DNA of 64,000 bases from DATLGB01 sp963724135 (GTDB lineage Bacteria > Actinomycetota > Thermoleophilia > Solirubrobacterales > Solirubrobacteraceae), in the NCBI GenBank assembly GCA_963724135.1, contig CAVRTA010000006.1, positions 992,001 through 1,056,000 on the forward strand. Reading direction: 5' to 3'. The notes below the pieces were generated by a model, which searched no databases, was not told the origin of the DNA, and saw nothing but the letters and a program-made list of their open reading frames with translations. A program made the position numbers and the translations under genes. The stretch's first letter is position 1; each line of letters opens with the position of its first letter. Below are positions 33,974-42,446 of the stretch, in pieces.

Positions 33974-34984
33974 TTGCACCACGTACCGACTTCCGTACTG
34001 CTGACCGGCGGCGCCGGTTTCATCGGCTCCCACCTCGCCGACGCGTTCGTCACGCGCGGCGACGCCGTGACGATCCTCGACGACCTCTCCACGGGCAGCC
34101 TCGACAACGTCGCGCACCTGCTGGACCACGACAACGTCACCTTCGTCCAGGACTCATCGGGCAACGGCGAGATCGTCGACGAGCTCGTGCGCGAGGCGGA
34201 GCTCGTCCTGCACCTGGCCTCGGCGGTCGGCGTACAGCTGATCGTCGCCAACCCGCTCGAGAGCCTGCTCGCCAACGTCCGCGGGTGCGAGACCGTCCTC
34301 AACGCCTGCGCTCGCCACGGGAAGCGAGTGCTCTACACCAGCACTTCGGAGGTGTACGGCAAGAACTCCGCCGGCGCGCTCAACGAGGACTCCGACCGCG
34401 TCCTCGGATCACCGTTCAAGGCGCGCTGGAACTACGCGATCGCCAAGGGCTTCGGCGAGGCCCTCGCGCACGGACTGCATCGTGACCGCGGCGCAGCGAC
34501 CATCACCGTCCGCCTTTTCAACACCGTGGGCCCCCGCCAGACGGGCCAGTACGGCATGGTGCTGCCGCGCTTCGTGCGGCAAGCACTGGCCGGCGAGGAT
34601 CTGACCGTGTTCGGCAACGGCACCCAGACGCGCTGCTTCGCCCACGTTCACGACACCGTCGCCGGGATCCTGGCGCTGCTCGACGAGGACGCCGCGGTCG
34701 GCGACGTCTTCAACATCGGCTCAGGCGACGAGACGCCGATCATCGAGCTCGCCCGCCGGGTCATCGAGCGCAGCGGGTCGAACGCACACGTTTCGCTCGT
34801 GCCCTATGGGGAGGCATACGGCGAGGGCTTCGAGGAGCTCGGCCGCCGCAAGCCGGACACCACCAAGCTGCGCAACCTGACGGGCTGGGCTCCGACCCGC
34901 ACCGTCGACGACGCCATCGACGACGTCATCCTGCACGAGCAAGGTCGGGCGGTCCAGTCCCAGTCTGGATCCGTTGCCTCTTGA
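33974..34984 (+). CDS. NAD-dependent epimerase/dehydratase (UDP-glucuronate decarboxylase-like)
   Basis: The 336-residue extended SDR has LLTGGAGFIGSHLADAF, VTILDDLSTGSLDNV, HLASAVGVQLI, YTSTSEVYGKN (Thr/Ser plus Glu), NYAIAKGFGEALAH (Tyr/Lys) and RLFNTVGPRQTGQYGMVLPRFV. The SEVYG and TGQYGMVLPRF motifs are shared with UDP-xylose synthase and related enzymes. It probably decarboxylates or epimerises a UDP-uronate produced by the dehydrogenases. TTG 33974 is the only start before the Rossmann strand. Its last 11 nt overlap the start of the PNPT-Wzy fusion gene, so the two are coupled. Confidence 0.85.
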   Translation: MHHVPTSVLLTGGAGFIGSHLADAFVTRGDAVTILDDLSTGSLDNVAHLLDHDNVTFVQDSSGNGEIVDELVREAELVLHLASAVGVQLIVANPLESLLANVRGCETVLNACARHGKRVLYTSTSEVYGKNSAGALNEDSDRVLGSPFKARWNYAIAKGFGEALAHGLHRDRGAATITVRLFNTVGPRQTGQYGMVLPRFVRQALAGEDLTVFGNGTQTRCFAHVHDTVAGILALLDEDAAVGDVFNIGSGDETPIIELARRVIERSGSNAHVSLVPYGEAYGEGFEELGRRKPDTTKLRNLTGWAPTRTVDDAIDDVILHEQGRAVQSQSGSVAS

Positions 34985-37955
34985 AGCACGCCTGCTGACG
35001 GGCCTCGCGATCGCGCTCGCGGTCGTGTACTGGACGACCCCTCTCGCGATCCGCGTCGCTGATCGCTTCGACTTCTACGACAAGCCGCGCGGGTTCCGCG
35101 CGCACGGAAACGCGACCCCCTACCTCGGCGGAGCGGCGCTGATGACGGGCTTCGTCGTCGCGGTGCTCCTGCTCGCGTCCGATTACTCGCGCACGCTCCC
35201 GGTGGTCTCCGGTGTGCTCGTGCTGTGGGTGGTCGGAACCGTCGACGACAAGCGCGAGGTGAGCTGGTGGCTGCGCGTGCTGATCGAGCTCGGGCTCGCG
35301 GTCGTGCTGTGGTCGGGCGGCTACGGCTGGGAGCTGGGGCTCGGCTCCGCGGTCGATCTCGCGCTGACGGCGTTCTGGATCGTCGCCGTCGTGAACGCCT
35401 TCAACCTCTTCGACAACATGGACGGCCAGTCGGCCACCATGGGCCTCGTCACCGCCGCGGGCGTGACCGCGCTCGGTGTCGCCATCGGCGACACGTGGCT
35501 GGCGGTGGCGGGAGCCGCGCTCGCCGGCGCCTGTTTCGGCTTCCTTCCTCACAACCTGCTCGCCCAGCCGGCGCGCATCTTCCTCGGCGACGGGGGCTCG
35601 ATGCCGCTGGGCTTCGCGGTCGCCGCGCTGACGATGATCGGCGCCGGCGGCGGCGCGCCGGAATGGCAGGCGCTGGCGCTCGGCCTGCTGATGGTCGGGA
35701 TCCCCGCGCTCGACACGACGCTCGTCGTCGTGTCGCGGCGGCGCCGCGGCCTGAGCGTGCTCACCGGCGGTCGCGACCACCTGACCCATCGCGCACGCCA
35801 GCGGCTGCGCACCGCGATCGCCGTCGCCGTCGCGCTGGGCAGCGCGCAGATCGTGCTCTCCCTGCTCGCCGTCGCCGCCGCGCGCGGGTCGGCTGTGGTG
35901 CTCGGGACGATCGGGATCCTCTACCTGATGGTGCTCGCGGTGGCCGTGGCACTGATCGACACTCGCCTCCCGGCGGTTCCCCCGGATGCTCCAGCCGCCG
36001 CGCCCGTCACGCAGGAGCTGCGGCCCAGGCGTTTCGCCTGGTTGCCGCGCGAGGCGCCTCTGCTGGTCGTACTGGGTGCCGGCTCGGCCATCTCACCGCT
36101 GCTGGCGGGCTACTACGACACGACGGTCTGGGGACCGATCGGGCTCGGCCTGATCGTGTGCCTGCTCGCGGTCGGCATCGCACGGGCGACCCGGCTCTCC
36201 ACCGCAGGGTGGCTCACCTTCGCAGCGCTCGCCGGCCTCGGCCTGTGGAGCCTCGTGTCCGCGGCCTGGGCCGGATCGGTCGCGCAGGCCGTCGTCTCGG
36301 CCAACCGGTGGCTGATGCTCGCCGCCGGCCTCGGCTTGCTCCTGCTGTTGATCCGCGACCGGCGCACATCCGTCTGGGCCCTCGGTGCCTTCGCGCTGAC
36401 CACCGTCGTCGTCGAGCTCGTGATGGTCGCGCGGCTGCTGGGCCCCGACGCCGCCGGGCAGTTCCTCGGCGGCCGGCTGCATCAGCCGCTCGAGTACATC
36501 AACGCGCAGGCGACGTTCGCGATCCTCGCGCTGTGGCCACTGCTTGCGCTGGCCGAGCAGCGCCGCTCGGCCATCGCTGCCGGTGCGGGGCTGGCCGGGA
36601 CGGTTTTGTCCGGCGGCTTCGTGCTGTTGTCGCTGTCACGTGGCGCCGCGCTGGCCCTGATCGTCTCGGCCGTGGTCGTGTTCGCGCTCGCTCCCGGCCG
36701 GCAGCGTCGCGCTCTCGCGCTGCTGCTTACCGCGCTCGGGGTCGCGCTTGCCGCACCGCAGCTGCTCGACATCTACGACGCCGGGCAGGCCGTGACTGAC
36801 GACACCGTCCATCAGGGCATCGCGTTGCTGCTCGCGGCGGCGGCCGGCTGCGGCGCCCTCTGGGGCCTCGTGGTCGCGGTCGAGCGGGCGCTCTCGGACT
36901 CCGCGCGCGCGACTGCGCGGTTCATCGTCGGCGGCCTGCTCGCGGGCGCGGCCGCGCTCGCCTTGCTCGGCGGCGTGGTCAAGGCCGGCACCATCGCCGA
37001 CGAGGTCTCGGCGCAGTACGACGCGTTCGTGCACCTCAGCGTCGCCGAGGGCGGCGAGCCGACGTCCTCGCGGCTGCTCACGGGGGCCGGCAACCGCTAC
37101 GACTACTGGCGGATCGCGGCGGACACGTGGCAGGAGCACAAGGTGCTGGGGATCGGCGCGGGCAACTACGACGAGCCGTACTTCCTCGCCCGCGAGACGG
37201 TTGAGGACGTGCGCCAGCCCCACTCGCTGGCGTTGCAGGCCTTGTCGGAGGTCGGGCTGCCCGGGCTCGCCCTCGTGCTGCTGCTGTTCGGCGCGGTGGC
37301 GGGCGCGGCCGTCGGCGCGCGCCGAGCCGCGGCCGGGTCGCGGACCGAGCGAGGGCTCTATGTCGCGGGCCTCGGCATGTTCATCGCCTGGGGCGCCCAC
37401 ACGCAGGTCGACTGGATCCACCTGCTGCCCGGGATCACCGGCGGCGCCTTGATCGGCGCGGCGGTGCTGCTCCGACGCGACCCGGAGCGCCAGCCGCGGC
37501 CGCGGCGGCTGCTGCGACCGGTCCCGCGCGGGCTGGTCGCTGCCGTCATCGCGCTCCCCGTGGCGGTCGCCGGGGTCTCGCTGTCGCGCCAGGTGCTCGC
37601 TCAGCACTACCGCGGCGAGGCGCAGGAGGCGCTCGCCTCCGGCGATGCGCGCGCTGCACTCGCCGAGGCGGACCGCTCGCTGCGACTCGACGGCGCCGAC
37701 CTGGAGACCCTCTACGTCAAGGCGGCGGCGCTCGCGCGTGTGGGCGATGCCGGATCCGCGCAGCGCACGCTTCAGGCCGCGGTGCGTCGCGAGCCGGGGG
37801 ACTTCCTCACGTACGTGCTGCTCGGCGACCTGTCCGTGCGCCAGCGCAACTTCCCGGCCGCCCGTTCGTACTATCAGCAAGCGCTCTCCCGCAACCCGCG
37901 CGACCTCTCACTGCGTGAGTTGGCGCGCAACCCGCGGGTAGCACTACGTCAATGA
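34974..37955 (+). CDS. Fusion of polyprenyl-phosphate sugar-1-P transferase, Wzy_C/O-antigen ligase and TPR domain
   Basis: The 993-residue protein joins three functions. Residues 1-320 are a WecA/MraY-type transferase: DKPRGFRAHGNATPYLGG near 40, VVNAFNLFDNMDGQ near 145, RIFLGDGGSMPLGF near 204, and GGRDHLTHRARQR (HxxH) near 268. These are the metal- and UDP-binding motifs of enzymes that load GlcNAc-1-P or a related sugar onto undecaprenyl phosphate. Residues 355-860 hold about ten more helices with a Wzy_C loop (YDYWRIAADTWQEHKVLGIGAGNYD near 710; RQPHSLALQALSEVGLPG near 745). Residues 870-990 contain about three TPR-like repeats. Initiation inside and polymerisation or ligation outside are thus encoded in one chain. 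TTG start overlaps the epimerase. Confidence 0.87.
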   Translation: MPLEARLLTGLAIALAVVYWTTPLAIRVADRFDFYDKPRGFRAHGNATPYLGGAALMTGFVVAVLLLASDYSRTLPVVSGVLVLWVVGTVDDKREVSWWLRVLIELGLAVVLWSGGYGWELGLGSAVDLALTAFWIVAVVNAFNLFDNMDGQSATMGLVTAAGVTALGVAIGDTWLAVAGAALAGACFGFLPHNLLAQPARIFLGDGGSMPLGFAVAALTMIGAGGGAPEWQALALGLLMVGIPALDTTLVVVSRRRRGLSVLTGGRDHLTHRARQRLRTAIAVAVALGSAQIVLSLLAVAAARGSAVVLGTIGILYLMVLAVAVALIDTRLPAVPPDAPAAAPVTQELRPRRFAWLPREAPLLVVLGAGSAISPLLAGYYDTTVWGPIGLGLIVCLLAVGIARATRLSTAGWLTFAALAGLGLWSLVSAAWAGSVAQAVVSANRWLMLAAGLGLLLLLIRDRRTSVWALGAFALTTVVVELVMVARLLGPDAAGQFLGGRLHQPLEYINAQATFAILALWPLLALAEQRRSAIAAGAGLAGTVLSGGFVLLSLSRGAALALIVSAVVVFALAPGRQRRALALLLTALGVALAAPQLLDIYDAGQAVTDDTVHQGIALLLAAAAGCGALWGLVVAVERALSDSARATARFIVGGLLAGAAALALLGGVVKAGTIADEVSAQYDAFVHLSVAEGGEPTSSRLLTGAGNRYDYWRIAADTWQEHKVLGIGAGNYDEPYFLARETVEDVRQPHSLALQALSEVGLPGLALVLLLFGAVAGAAVGARRAAAGSRTERGLYVAGLGMFIAWGAHTQVDWIHLLPGITGGALIGAAVLLRRDPERQPRPRRLLRPVPRGLVAAVIALPVAVAGVSLSRQVLAQHYRGEAQEALASGDARAALAEADRSLRLDGADLETLYVKAAALARVGDAGSAQRTLQAAVRREPGDFLTYVLLGDLSVRQRNFPAARSYYQQALSRNPRDLSLRELARNPRVALRQ

Positions 37956-38404
37956 CCGCCGCCGCCTGATCTCCATCGCCGCCGTCCTCGCCGCCATGCC
38001 CGCCACGCCGGCCGCGGCTCAGGTGCACGTCGACCCCGGCTCGCCCAGCGGCAAGGAGTACGCCATCCCGATCGAGTCCGCGCGCCAGAACGCCGCACAG
38101 GGCACCGGCGCGGTCGGCAGCCAGTCGAGCTCCGGCGGCGAGGCCCCGTCCGCACCGCTGTTCGGTGAGGGCGTGGGCGACGGCAAGCAGCCGGACGCGT
38201 CGAAACGCGCGTTCTCAGCGGTCGTCGTCATCCGACGGCGACGGCGGAGCGACCGTCGGCGAGGCGCTCGCACGCTCTCAGCCGGTCGGCGCGACCGTGC
38301 CGAGCGGCGGTACCGAGAGCACCCTCACGATCGGCGCGCTGGCGCTGGCGGTGCTGCTGCTGGGCGGCGTGATCGGCTCGATCGTGCGCCGCCGGCAGAC
38401 CTAG
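37952..38404 (+). pseudogene. Small secreted, membrane-anchored protein (frame-broken)
   Basis: Joining two frames gives a protein of about 150 residues. It has a signal peptide (RRRLISIAAVLAAMPATPAAAQ), a conserved segment VHVDPGSPSGKEYAIPI, a Gly/Ser-rich middle (PLFGEGVGDG), a second part SSSSDGDGGATVGEALARSQ, and a C-terminal helix LTIGALALAVLLLGGVIG followed by SIVRRRQT. The frame changes near 38205-38230 (+1) and possibly just after the ATG at 37952. The signal-linker-helix-Arg tail layout resembles sorted surface proteins, though no LPXTG is present. The gene overlaps the end of the PNPT-Wzy fusion. A protein of the same design is at 45231. Function unknown. Confidence 0.6.
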
Positions 38405-39501
38405 CCGGCCTTGAACGCGGCGTAGCCGGGCTTCTTCTCGCCGCTGCGCGTGAGCAGGCCGCGCTCGACCTGGTCGCCGTTGGGTCGCGGCGCGTCGTCG
38501 TAGAGACCGAGGTAGCCGAACGTGTAGATGCGCTTGTAGCTGCGCGCGATCTTGAGCGCCCTGCGCAGCCAGCGCGCCTGGGTCTTGCGGCTCACCCAGT
38601 AGTTGAACTCCCAGTTGCCGTGGTCCGTCGGCAGCGTGTACTCCGACAGGAACAGCTTGAGCCGGCGCTGCTTGCGCAGCGGGGCCTTCTTGAACGCGCG
38701 GTCGAGGGCTCGGGCGAGCTCGTCGAGGTCTGAGAAGTCGGCGTAGCCGGAGCCGAGCGGAGGGGCGTTGAGATCGGGCGCGCGGGCACTGAAGGGGTTG
38801 TGGCCCCAGAGGTCCATGCGCGGGCGCCTGCCGTTGCGCAGCTTGAGCGCCTTGACCCAGCGCAGCGGCGCGACGTTGCCGACGGTGAACGTGTTGCCGC
38901 CGATGACGATGTTGCGGCGCGAGAGGTCCTTCAGCGAAGCGTACGTGGCGTCGAGCAGTGCGGCGTACTTACGCGGTCCGCGGAGGCCCTTCCCGCGCAG
39001 TCGGCGACCGTTGTCGTCCTGCAGCGGCTGCCAGTTGCTCTCCTTCGTCGGCTCGCTCCAGATCATCCAGTGGCGGACGGCCGGATAGCGCCGCGCGGCC
39101 GCTGCAGCGAAATCGGCGAAGTCCTGCGCGTTCTTCGGCGCCCAGCGCGGCTCACGGCCGCCGTTGGCCCACTGCGGCGAGAAGATGAGATGGAGCGAGA
39201 CCTTGATGCCGTGCCTGCGCGCCTCGGCGATCGCCGTGTCGATGTCGGCGGGCCAGTTGTAGGCGGGATCGTCGGGATCGGTGGGAACCAGCGGCCGCGA
39301 AGGAGCCGTGCTGCTCCAGTTGAGCGAGTGCTGCCAGATGCCGACGCCGAGATCGGCGTAGATCGGGAACTGCGACGCGCCGTTGCGTTCGCTCGGGCCC
39401 CAGATCGACTTCTTGATCGTGATCTTGGCGGCGCCGGCCGGCGCGGGCGCGAAGGCGCAGGCGAGCAGCGCGACGAGCAGGGGGAGCAGTCGGCGCATCA
39501 T
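38401..39501 (-). CDS. Secreted glycoside hydrolase-like protein (clan A, GH39/GH5-like)
   Basis: The 366-residue protein has a signal peptide (MMRRLLPLLVALLACAFAPAPAGA) and a TIM-barrel pattern: IYADLGVGIWQHSLNW, AEARRHGIKVSLHLIFSPQWANG, HWMIWSEPTKESNW (acid/base Glu in the W-x-EP motif) and LKLFLSEYTLPT (nucleophile Glu). A GSGYADFSDLDE segment lies between. These are the two catalytic glutamates of clan GH-A. It would cleave or remodel a polysaccharide outside the cell. Two adjacent ATGs begin the signal peptide. It is convergent with the small anchored protein and close to the PNPT-Wzy fusion. A paralogue at 48129 sits beside the other Wzy_C-TPR protein. Confidence 0.78.
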   Translation of the reverse strand: MMRRLLPLLVALLACAFAPAPAGAAKITIKKSIWGPSERNGASQFPIYADLGVGIWQHSLNWSSTAPSRPLVPTDPDDPAYNWPADIDTAIAEARRHGIKVSLHLIFSPQWANGGREPRWAPKNAQDFADFAAAAARRYPAVRHWMIWSEPTKESNWQPLQDDNGRRLRGKGLRGPRKYAALLDATYASLKDLSRRNIVIGGNTFTVGNVAPLRWVKALKLRNGRRPRMDLWGHNPFSARAPDLNAPPLGSGYADFSDLDELARALDRAFKKAPLRKQRRLKLFLSEYTLPTDHGNWEFNYWVSRKTQARWLRRALKIARSYKRIYTFGYLGLYDDAPRPNGDQVERGLLTRSGEKKPGYAAFKAG

Positions 39502-39624
39502 CTCCAGTCAAGCACGCGAGCAGTGGCGGAGTTGCGCACGTCCGTCCCCGGACACCGTGCTGCTCCTCGGGCGCGACGCGGGTACGGACCGCTCCGACAT
39601 GGGTTCTCGCGAGTTGAGGCCATC

Positions 39625-40410
39625 ATGCGCAAGGTCCTGATCGCTCTCCTCGGCTCTGCTGTGTTCGCCATCGCCGCCGCCGCGGCCCTCGCCGACGTCT
39701 TCACCGGCACGACCGGGCCGGACAACCTCGTCGGAACGGCGGGCGACGACACGATCAACGGCCTCGGCGGCAACGACACGGTGCGGGGCCTGGGCGGCAA
39801 GGACACGATCAGCGGCGGCGGCGGAGTGGACACGATCGAGGGCGACGGCGCCTGCTCGGGTACCGGCCCGGGCGATCTCAGCTACTACTACTGCGCAGCG
39901 CCGTCCGGCGACACGATCGTCGGCGGCCCCGGTGCCGACACGATCGCCGGGAACGCCGGACGCGACACCATCGACGGCTCGTCGGGCAACGACCGGATCA
40001 ACGGCGGCTCCGGCCGTGACCGGGTCTCCGGCAACACCGGCACCGACCGGGTCAACGGCAACTCCGGCGACGACCGCGTGCGCGGCTCGTCGGGCAACGA
40101 CCGGCTCACCGGCGGCTCGGGCCGCGACACCGTCGACGGCGGTGCCGGCAACGACCGGCTGGCGGGCGGCTCGGCCGGCGACTTCATCATCGGCCGCTCG
40201 GGCGCCGACCGGATCCGCGGCGGCGGCGGCTCGGACCGCATCACTCCGGGCTCGGGCAGGGACCGCGTGAGCGCGGGCCCGGGCGCGGACCGCATCCAGG
40301 CGCGCGACCGGCGCCGCGACACCGTCAACTGCGGCTCGGGTCGGGACCGCGTCACGGCCGACCGGGTCGACCGCGTCCGCCGCAACTGCGAGCGAGTGCG
40401 CCGCAAGTAG
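39625..40410 (+). CDS. Secreted RTX/hemolysin-type calcium-binding repeat protein
   Basis: The 261-residue protein has a signal peptide (MRKVLIALLGSAVFAIAAAAALA). Almost its whole length is nonapeptide-like repeats of the GGxGxDxI/V type, for example GLGGNDTVRGLGGKDTISGG, with an interruption (CSGTGPGDLSYYYCAA, two Cys) near residue 80. The repeats become Arg-rich toward the C-terminus (GRDRVSAGPGADRIQARDRRRD), and two late Cys may form a bond. Calcium should fold the repeats into a parallel beta roll outside the cell. No catalytic domain is present, so an adhesive or structural surface role is likely. TTGAGG 8 nt before the ATG is a good ribosome binding site, so this gene is not leaderless. 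Confidence 0.85.
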   Translation: MRKVLIALLGSAVFAIAAAAALADVFTGTTGPDNLVGTAGDDTINGLGGNDTVRGLGGKDTISGGGGVDTIEGDGACSGTGPGDLSYYYCAAPSGDTIVGGPGADTIAGNAGRDTIDGSSGNDRINGGSGRDRVSGNTGTDRVNGNSGDDRVRGSSGNDRLTGGSGRDTVDGGAGNDRLAGGSAGDFIIGRSGADRIRGGGGSDRITPGSGRDRVSAGPGADRIQARDRRRDTVNCGSGRDRVTADRVDRVRRNCERVRRK

Positions 40411-40421
40411 CAGGCTGGGCC

Positions 40422-40427
40422 TAGGCT
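40422..40427 (+). promoter_or_regulatory. Leaderless promoter -10 (TAGGCT)
   Basis: TAGGCT ends 8 nt before the ATG at 40436 with no ribosome binding site between. Confidence 0.45.
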
Positions 40428-40435
40428 CGCCGGTC

Positions 40436-41341
40436 ATGAGAGCGCTCGTGACCGGCGGGGCCGGCTTCATCGGCTCCCATGTCGCCGACGCGCTCGTGAG
40501 TCGCGGGGCCTCCGTCACGGTGCTCGACGACATCAGCACCGGGCGGCGCGAGAACGTGCCCCCGCTGGCGACGCTGCACGAGGCGTCGATCACCGATCCG
40601 GTCGCGGTCGGGCACGTCTTCGCGGCGACACGCCCGGAGCTCGTCTTCCACCTCGCGGCCCAGGTCGACGTGCGCCGGTCGGTGGACGACCCCCGACACG
40701 ACCTGGCGGTCAACGCCGGCGGGACGCTGAACGTCCTGGCGGCGGCGCGCGAGTGGCGCGTGCGCCACCTCGTGTTCGCCTCGACGGGCGGCGCGATCTA
40801 CGGCGACACGGACGCGGTCCCCACGCCCGAGACGGCGCCCGAGCGCCCGCTGGCGCCGTACGGGCAGTCGAAGCTCTCGGCGGAGGGGTACCTGCGCGTG
40901 CTCGGCGCCCTGCACGGCGTGCGCACGACCGCGCTGCGCTTCGCCAACGTGTACGGGCCGCGCCAGGACCCGCTCGGCGAGGGCGGCGTGGTGGCGATCT
41001 TCTGCGGCGCGTCCGTGGAGGGACGCAGGGCGACCGTCTACGGCACCGGCGAGCAGACGCGCGACTTCGTCTTCGTCGGCGACGTCGTGGAGGCGTGCAT
41101 GACCGCGGCGGAGGGCGCCCGGTTCGGGCCGTACAACGTCGGCACCGGCGCCGAGACCTCCGTGCTCGAGCTCGCACGCGCGCTCGACGTGCAATGGGAG
41201 CACGCCCCGGCCCGGCCGGGCGAGGTCGAGCGCTCCTGCCTCGACGTCGCGCGCGCCCGCGATGAGTTGGGCTGGGCCGCGGCGACGCCGCTCTCCGACG
41301 GCCTCGCGCGCACGCTCGAGTGGGCGCGTCAGGCGTCGTAG
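40436..41341 (+). CDS. NAD-dependent epimerase (UDP-glucose 4-epimerase-like)
   Basis: The 301-residue SDR contains ALVTGGAGFIGSHVADAL, VTVLDDISTGRRENV, LVFHLAAQVDVRRSVDDP, FASTGGAIYGD (catalytic Ser/Thr), PYGQSKLSAEGYL (Tyr/Lys) and LRFANVYGPRQDP. These are GalE-like motifs. It is shorter than classical GalE (about 330), as in many bacterial surface-sugar epimerases. It probably interconverts UDP-glucose/galactose or the GlcNAc/GalNAc pair. The lead position and TAGGCT suggest a leaderless transcript. Its 3' end overlaps the convergent GT4 by 13 nt. Confidence 0.87.
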   Translation: MRALVTGGAGFIGSHVADALVSRGASVTVLDDISTGRRENVPPLATLHEASITDPVAVGHVFAATRPELVFHLAAQVDVRRSVDDPRHDLAVNAGGTLNVLAAAREWRVRHLVFASTGGAIYGDTDAVPTPETAPERPLAPYGQSKLSAEGYLRVLGALHGVRTTALRFANVYGPRQDPLGEGGVVAIFCGASVEGRRATVYGTGEQTRDFVFVGDVVEACMTAAEGARFGPYNVGTGAETSVLELARALDVQWEHAPARPGEVERSCLDVARARDELGWAAATPLSDGLARTLEWARQAS

Positions 41342-42423
41342 ACGGCGCGCAGCTGAGCGGCCACCTTCGCCGGCGAGCAGTGGTCGCGGACCGCGGCCAG
41401 CGCGCGCTCCCCCGCGGCGCCGGAGCCGAACAGCGCGCGCAGGCGGGCGGCGAGCGCCCCTACGTCGCCGATCGGCGCCAGCCCCTCCTGCGGGACCACC
41501 TCGGTCAGGCCGCCCGAGCGCGTGGCCACCACCGGGAGGCCGGCGGCCATCGCCTCCAGCGCGGCGAGCGGGAGGATCTCCTCGTAGCGGGACGGGACGA
41601 TCGCCACCGCGGCGCGGGCGCGCAGGGCGGCCAGCCCGGCGGGCTCGAGCCGCCCGGGCGCCTCGATGCCGCGGCTGCGCACAGCGTCCAGCGCCGGCCC
41701 CTCCCCGGCCACCACCAGCTTCAGCCCGGCGGCGGCGCAGGCGTCGATCGCGTCGAAGACGCCCTTCTCGCTCGCGACGCGGCCGGCGTAGAGGACGTGC
41801 TCACCGTCCGCGGCCGTCGAGCGCGTGGCGAGGTCGCGCTGCACGCTGGGCACGACCGCCGCCTGATCGACCGGCGCGCCGAGCACCTGGAGGCGGCGGA
41901 GCGCGAACGCGCTGGGGACGACGAACCGGTCGACGTGCGCGGCGACCTCCGGCTGCCAGCGCGCCAGCGCCGCCGCGTACACCGCCGCCTCGGCGCGACT
42001 GGCGCCACGGCAGTTGTGGACGACCCCCGGCGCGGTGTTGCGTGCGTGGCAGCGGGTGCAGTCCTCACCGCGGGTGAAGCAGACGCCGTTGGCGCAGACG
42101 AGGCGGTAGTTGTGCAGGTGCAGCACCGTCCGCGCGCCCGCCGCGCGCGCCGCCGCCAGCGCCCGCCAGCCGAAGGTGGGGTTGAGGTTGTGCGCGTGGA
42201 CGACGCGCGCCCCGGTGCGCCGCACCGCCTCGGCGACATCGGACTCGGCTACGCCGCCGCGCAGCAGCGCCCGCGCCGCGGCGCGCGCGCTCAGCCCCCG
42301 CGAGTCGCGCCGCAGCACCTCGACGGGCTCGTCGAGCTCGTGGGCGATCAGCCACCGCAGGTCCTCGACCGCCCGCTCCTCGCCCCCCCGGACGCGGTAG
42401 TCGTTGTGCAGCAGCAGGATCAT
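41329..42423 (-). CDS. GT4 glycosyltransferase with Cys-rich acceptor loop
   Basis: The 364-residue protein begins MILLLHNDYRVRGGEERAVEDL. It has VVHAHNLNPTFGW and HLHNYRLVCANGVCFTRGEDC followed by TRCHARN and HNCRGASR. This Cys cluster is typical of one GT4 branch and may bind a metal or stabilise the acceptor site. The second domain has LYAGRVASEKGVFDAID and SRYEEILPLAALEAMAAG (E-x7-E). It is divergent from the short gene at 42447 with 23 bp between, and has TAGGTT 9 nt before its ATG. Acceptor and donor unknown. Confidence 0.9.
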   Translation of the reverse strand: MILLLHNDYRVRGGEERAVEDLRWLIAHELDEPVEVLRRDSRGLSARAAARALLRGGVAESDVAEAVRRTGARVVHAHNLNPTFGWRALAAARAAGARTVLHLHNYRLVCANGVCFTRGEDCTRCHARNTAPGVVHNCRGASRAEAAVYAAALARWQPEVAAHVDRFVVPSAFALRRLQVLGAPVDQAAVVPSVQRDLATRSTAADGEHVLYAGRVASEKGVFDAIDACAAAGLKLVVAGEGPALDAVRSRGIEAPGRLEPAGLAALRARAAVAIVPSRYEEILPLAALEAMAAGLPVVATRSGGLTEVVPQEGLAPIGDVGALAARLRALFGSGAAGERALAAVRDHCSPAKVAAQLRAVYDA

Positions 42424-42446
42424 GGCAGGGGGAACCTATTGTCGCG
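42424..42446. promoter_or_regulatory. Divergent leaderless promoter pair
   Basis: Minus strand: TAGGTT (42433-42438) lies 9 nt before the ATG at 42423. Plus strand: TATTGT (42437-42442) lies 4 nt before ATG 42447 and 7 nt before ATG 42450, so 42450 may be the real start. The two hexamers overlap. Confidence 0.45.

Noticed and set aside
37952..38404. LPXTG-type sortase substrate
   Set aside because: The C-terminal helix and Arg tail fit, but no LPXTG or close variant precedes the helix and no sortase gene is in the window.
39700..40400. Tandem short repeats that could suggest a CRISPR array
   Set aside because: The repeats are in frame, degenerate and encode RTX nonapeptides. There are no regular spacers or cas genes.
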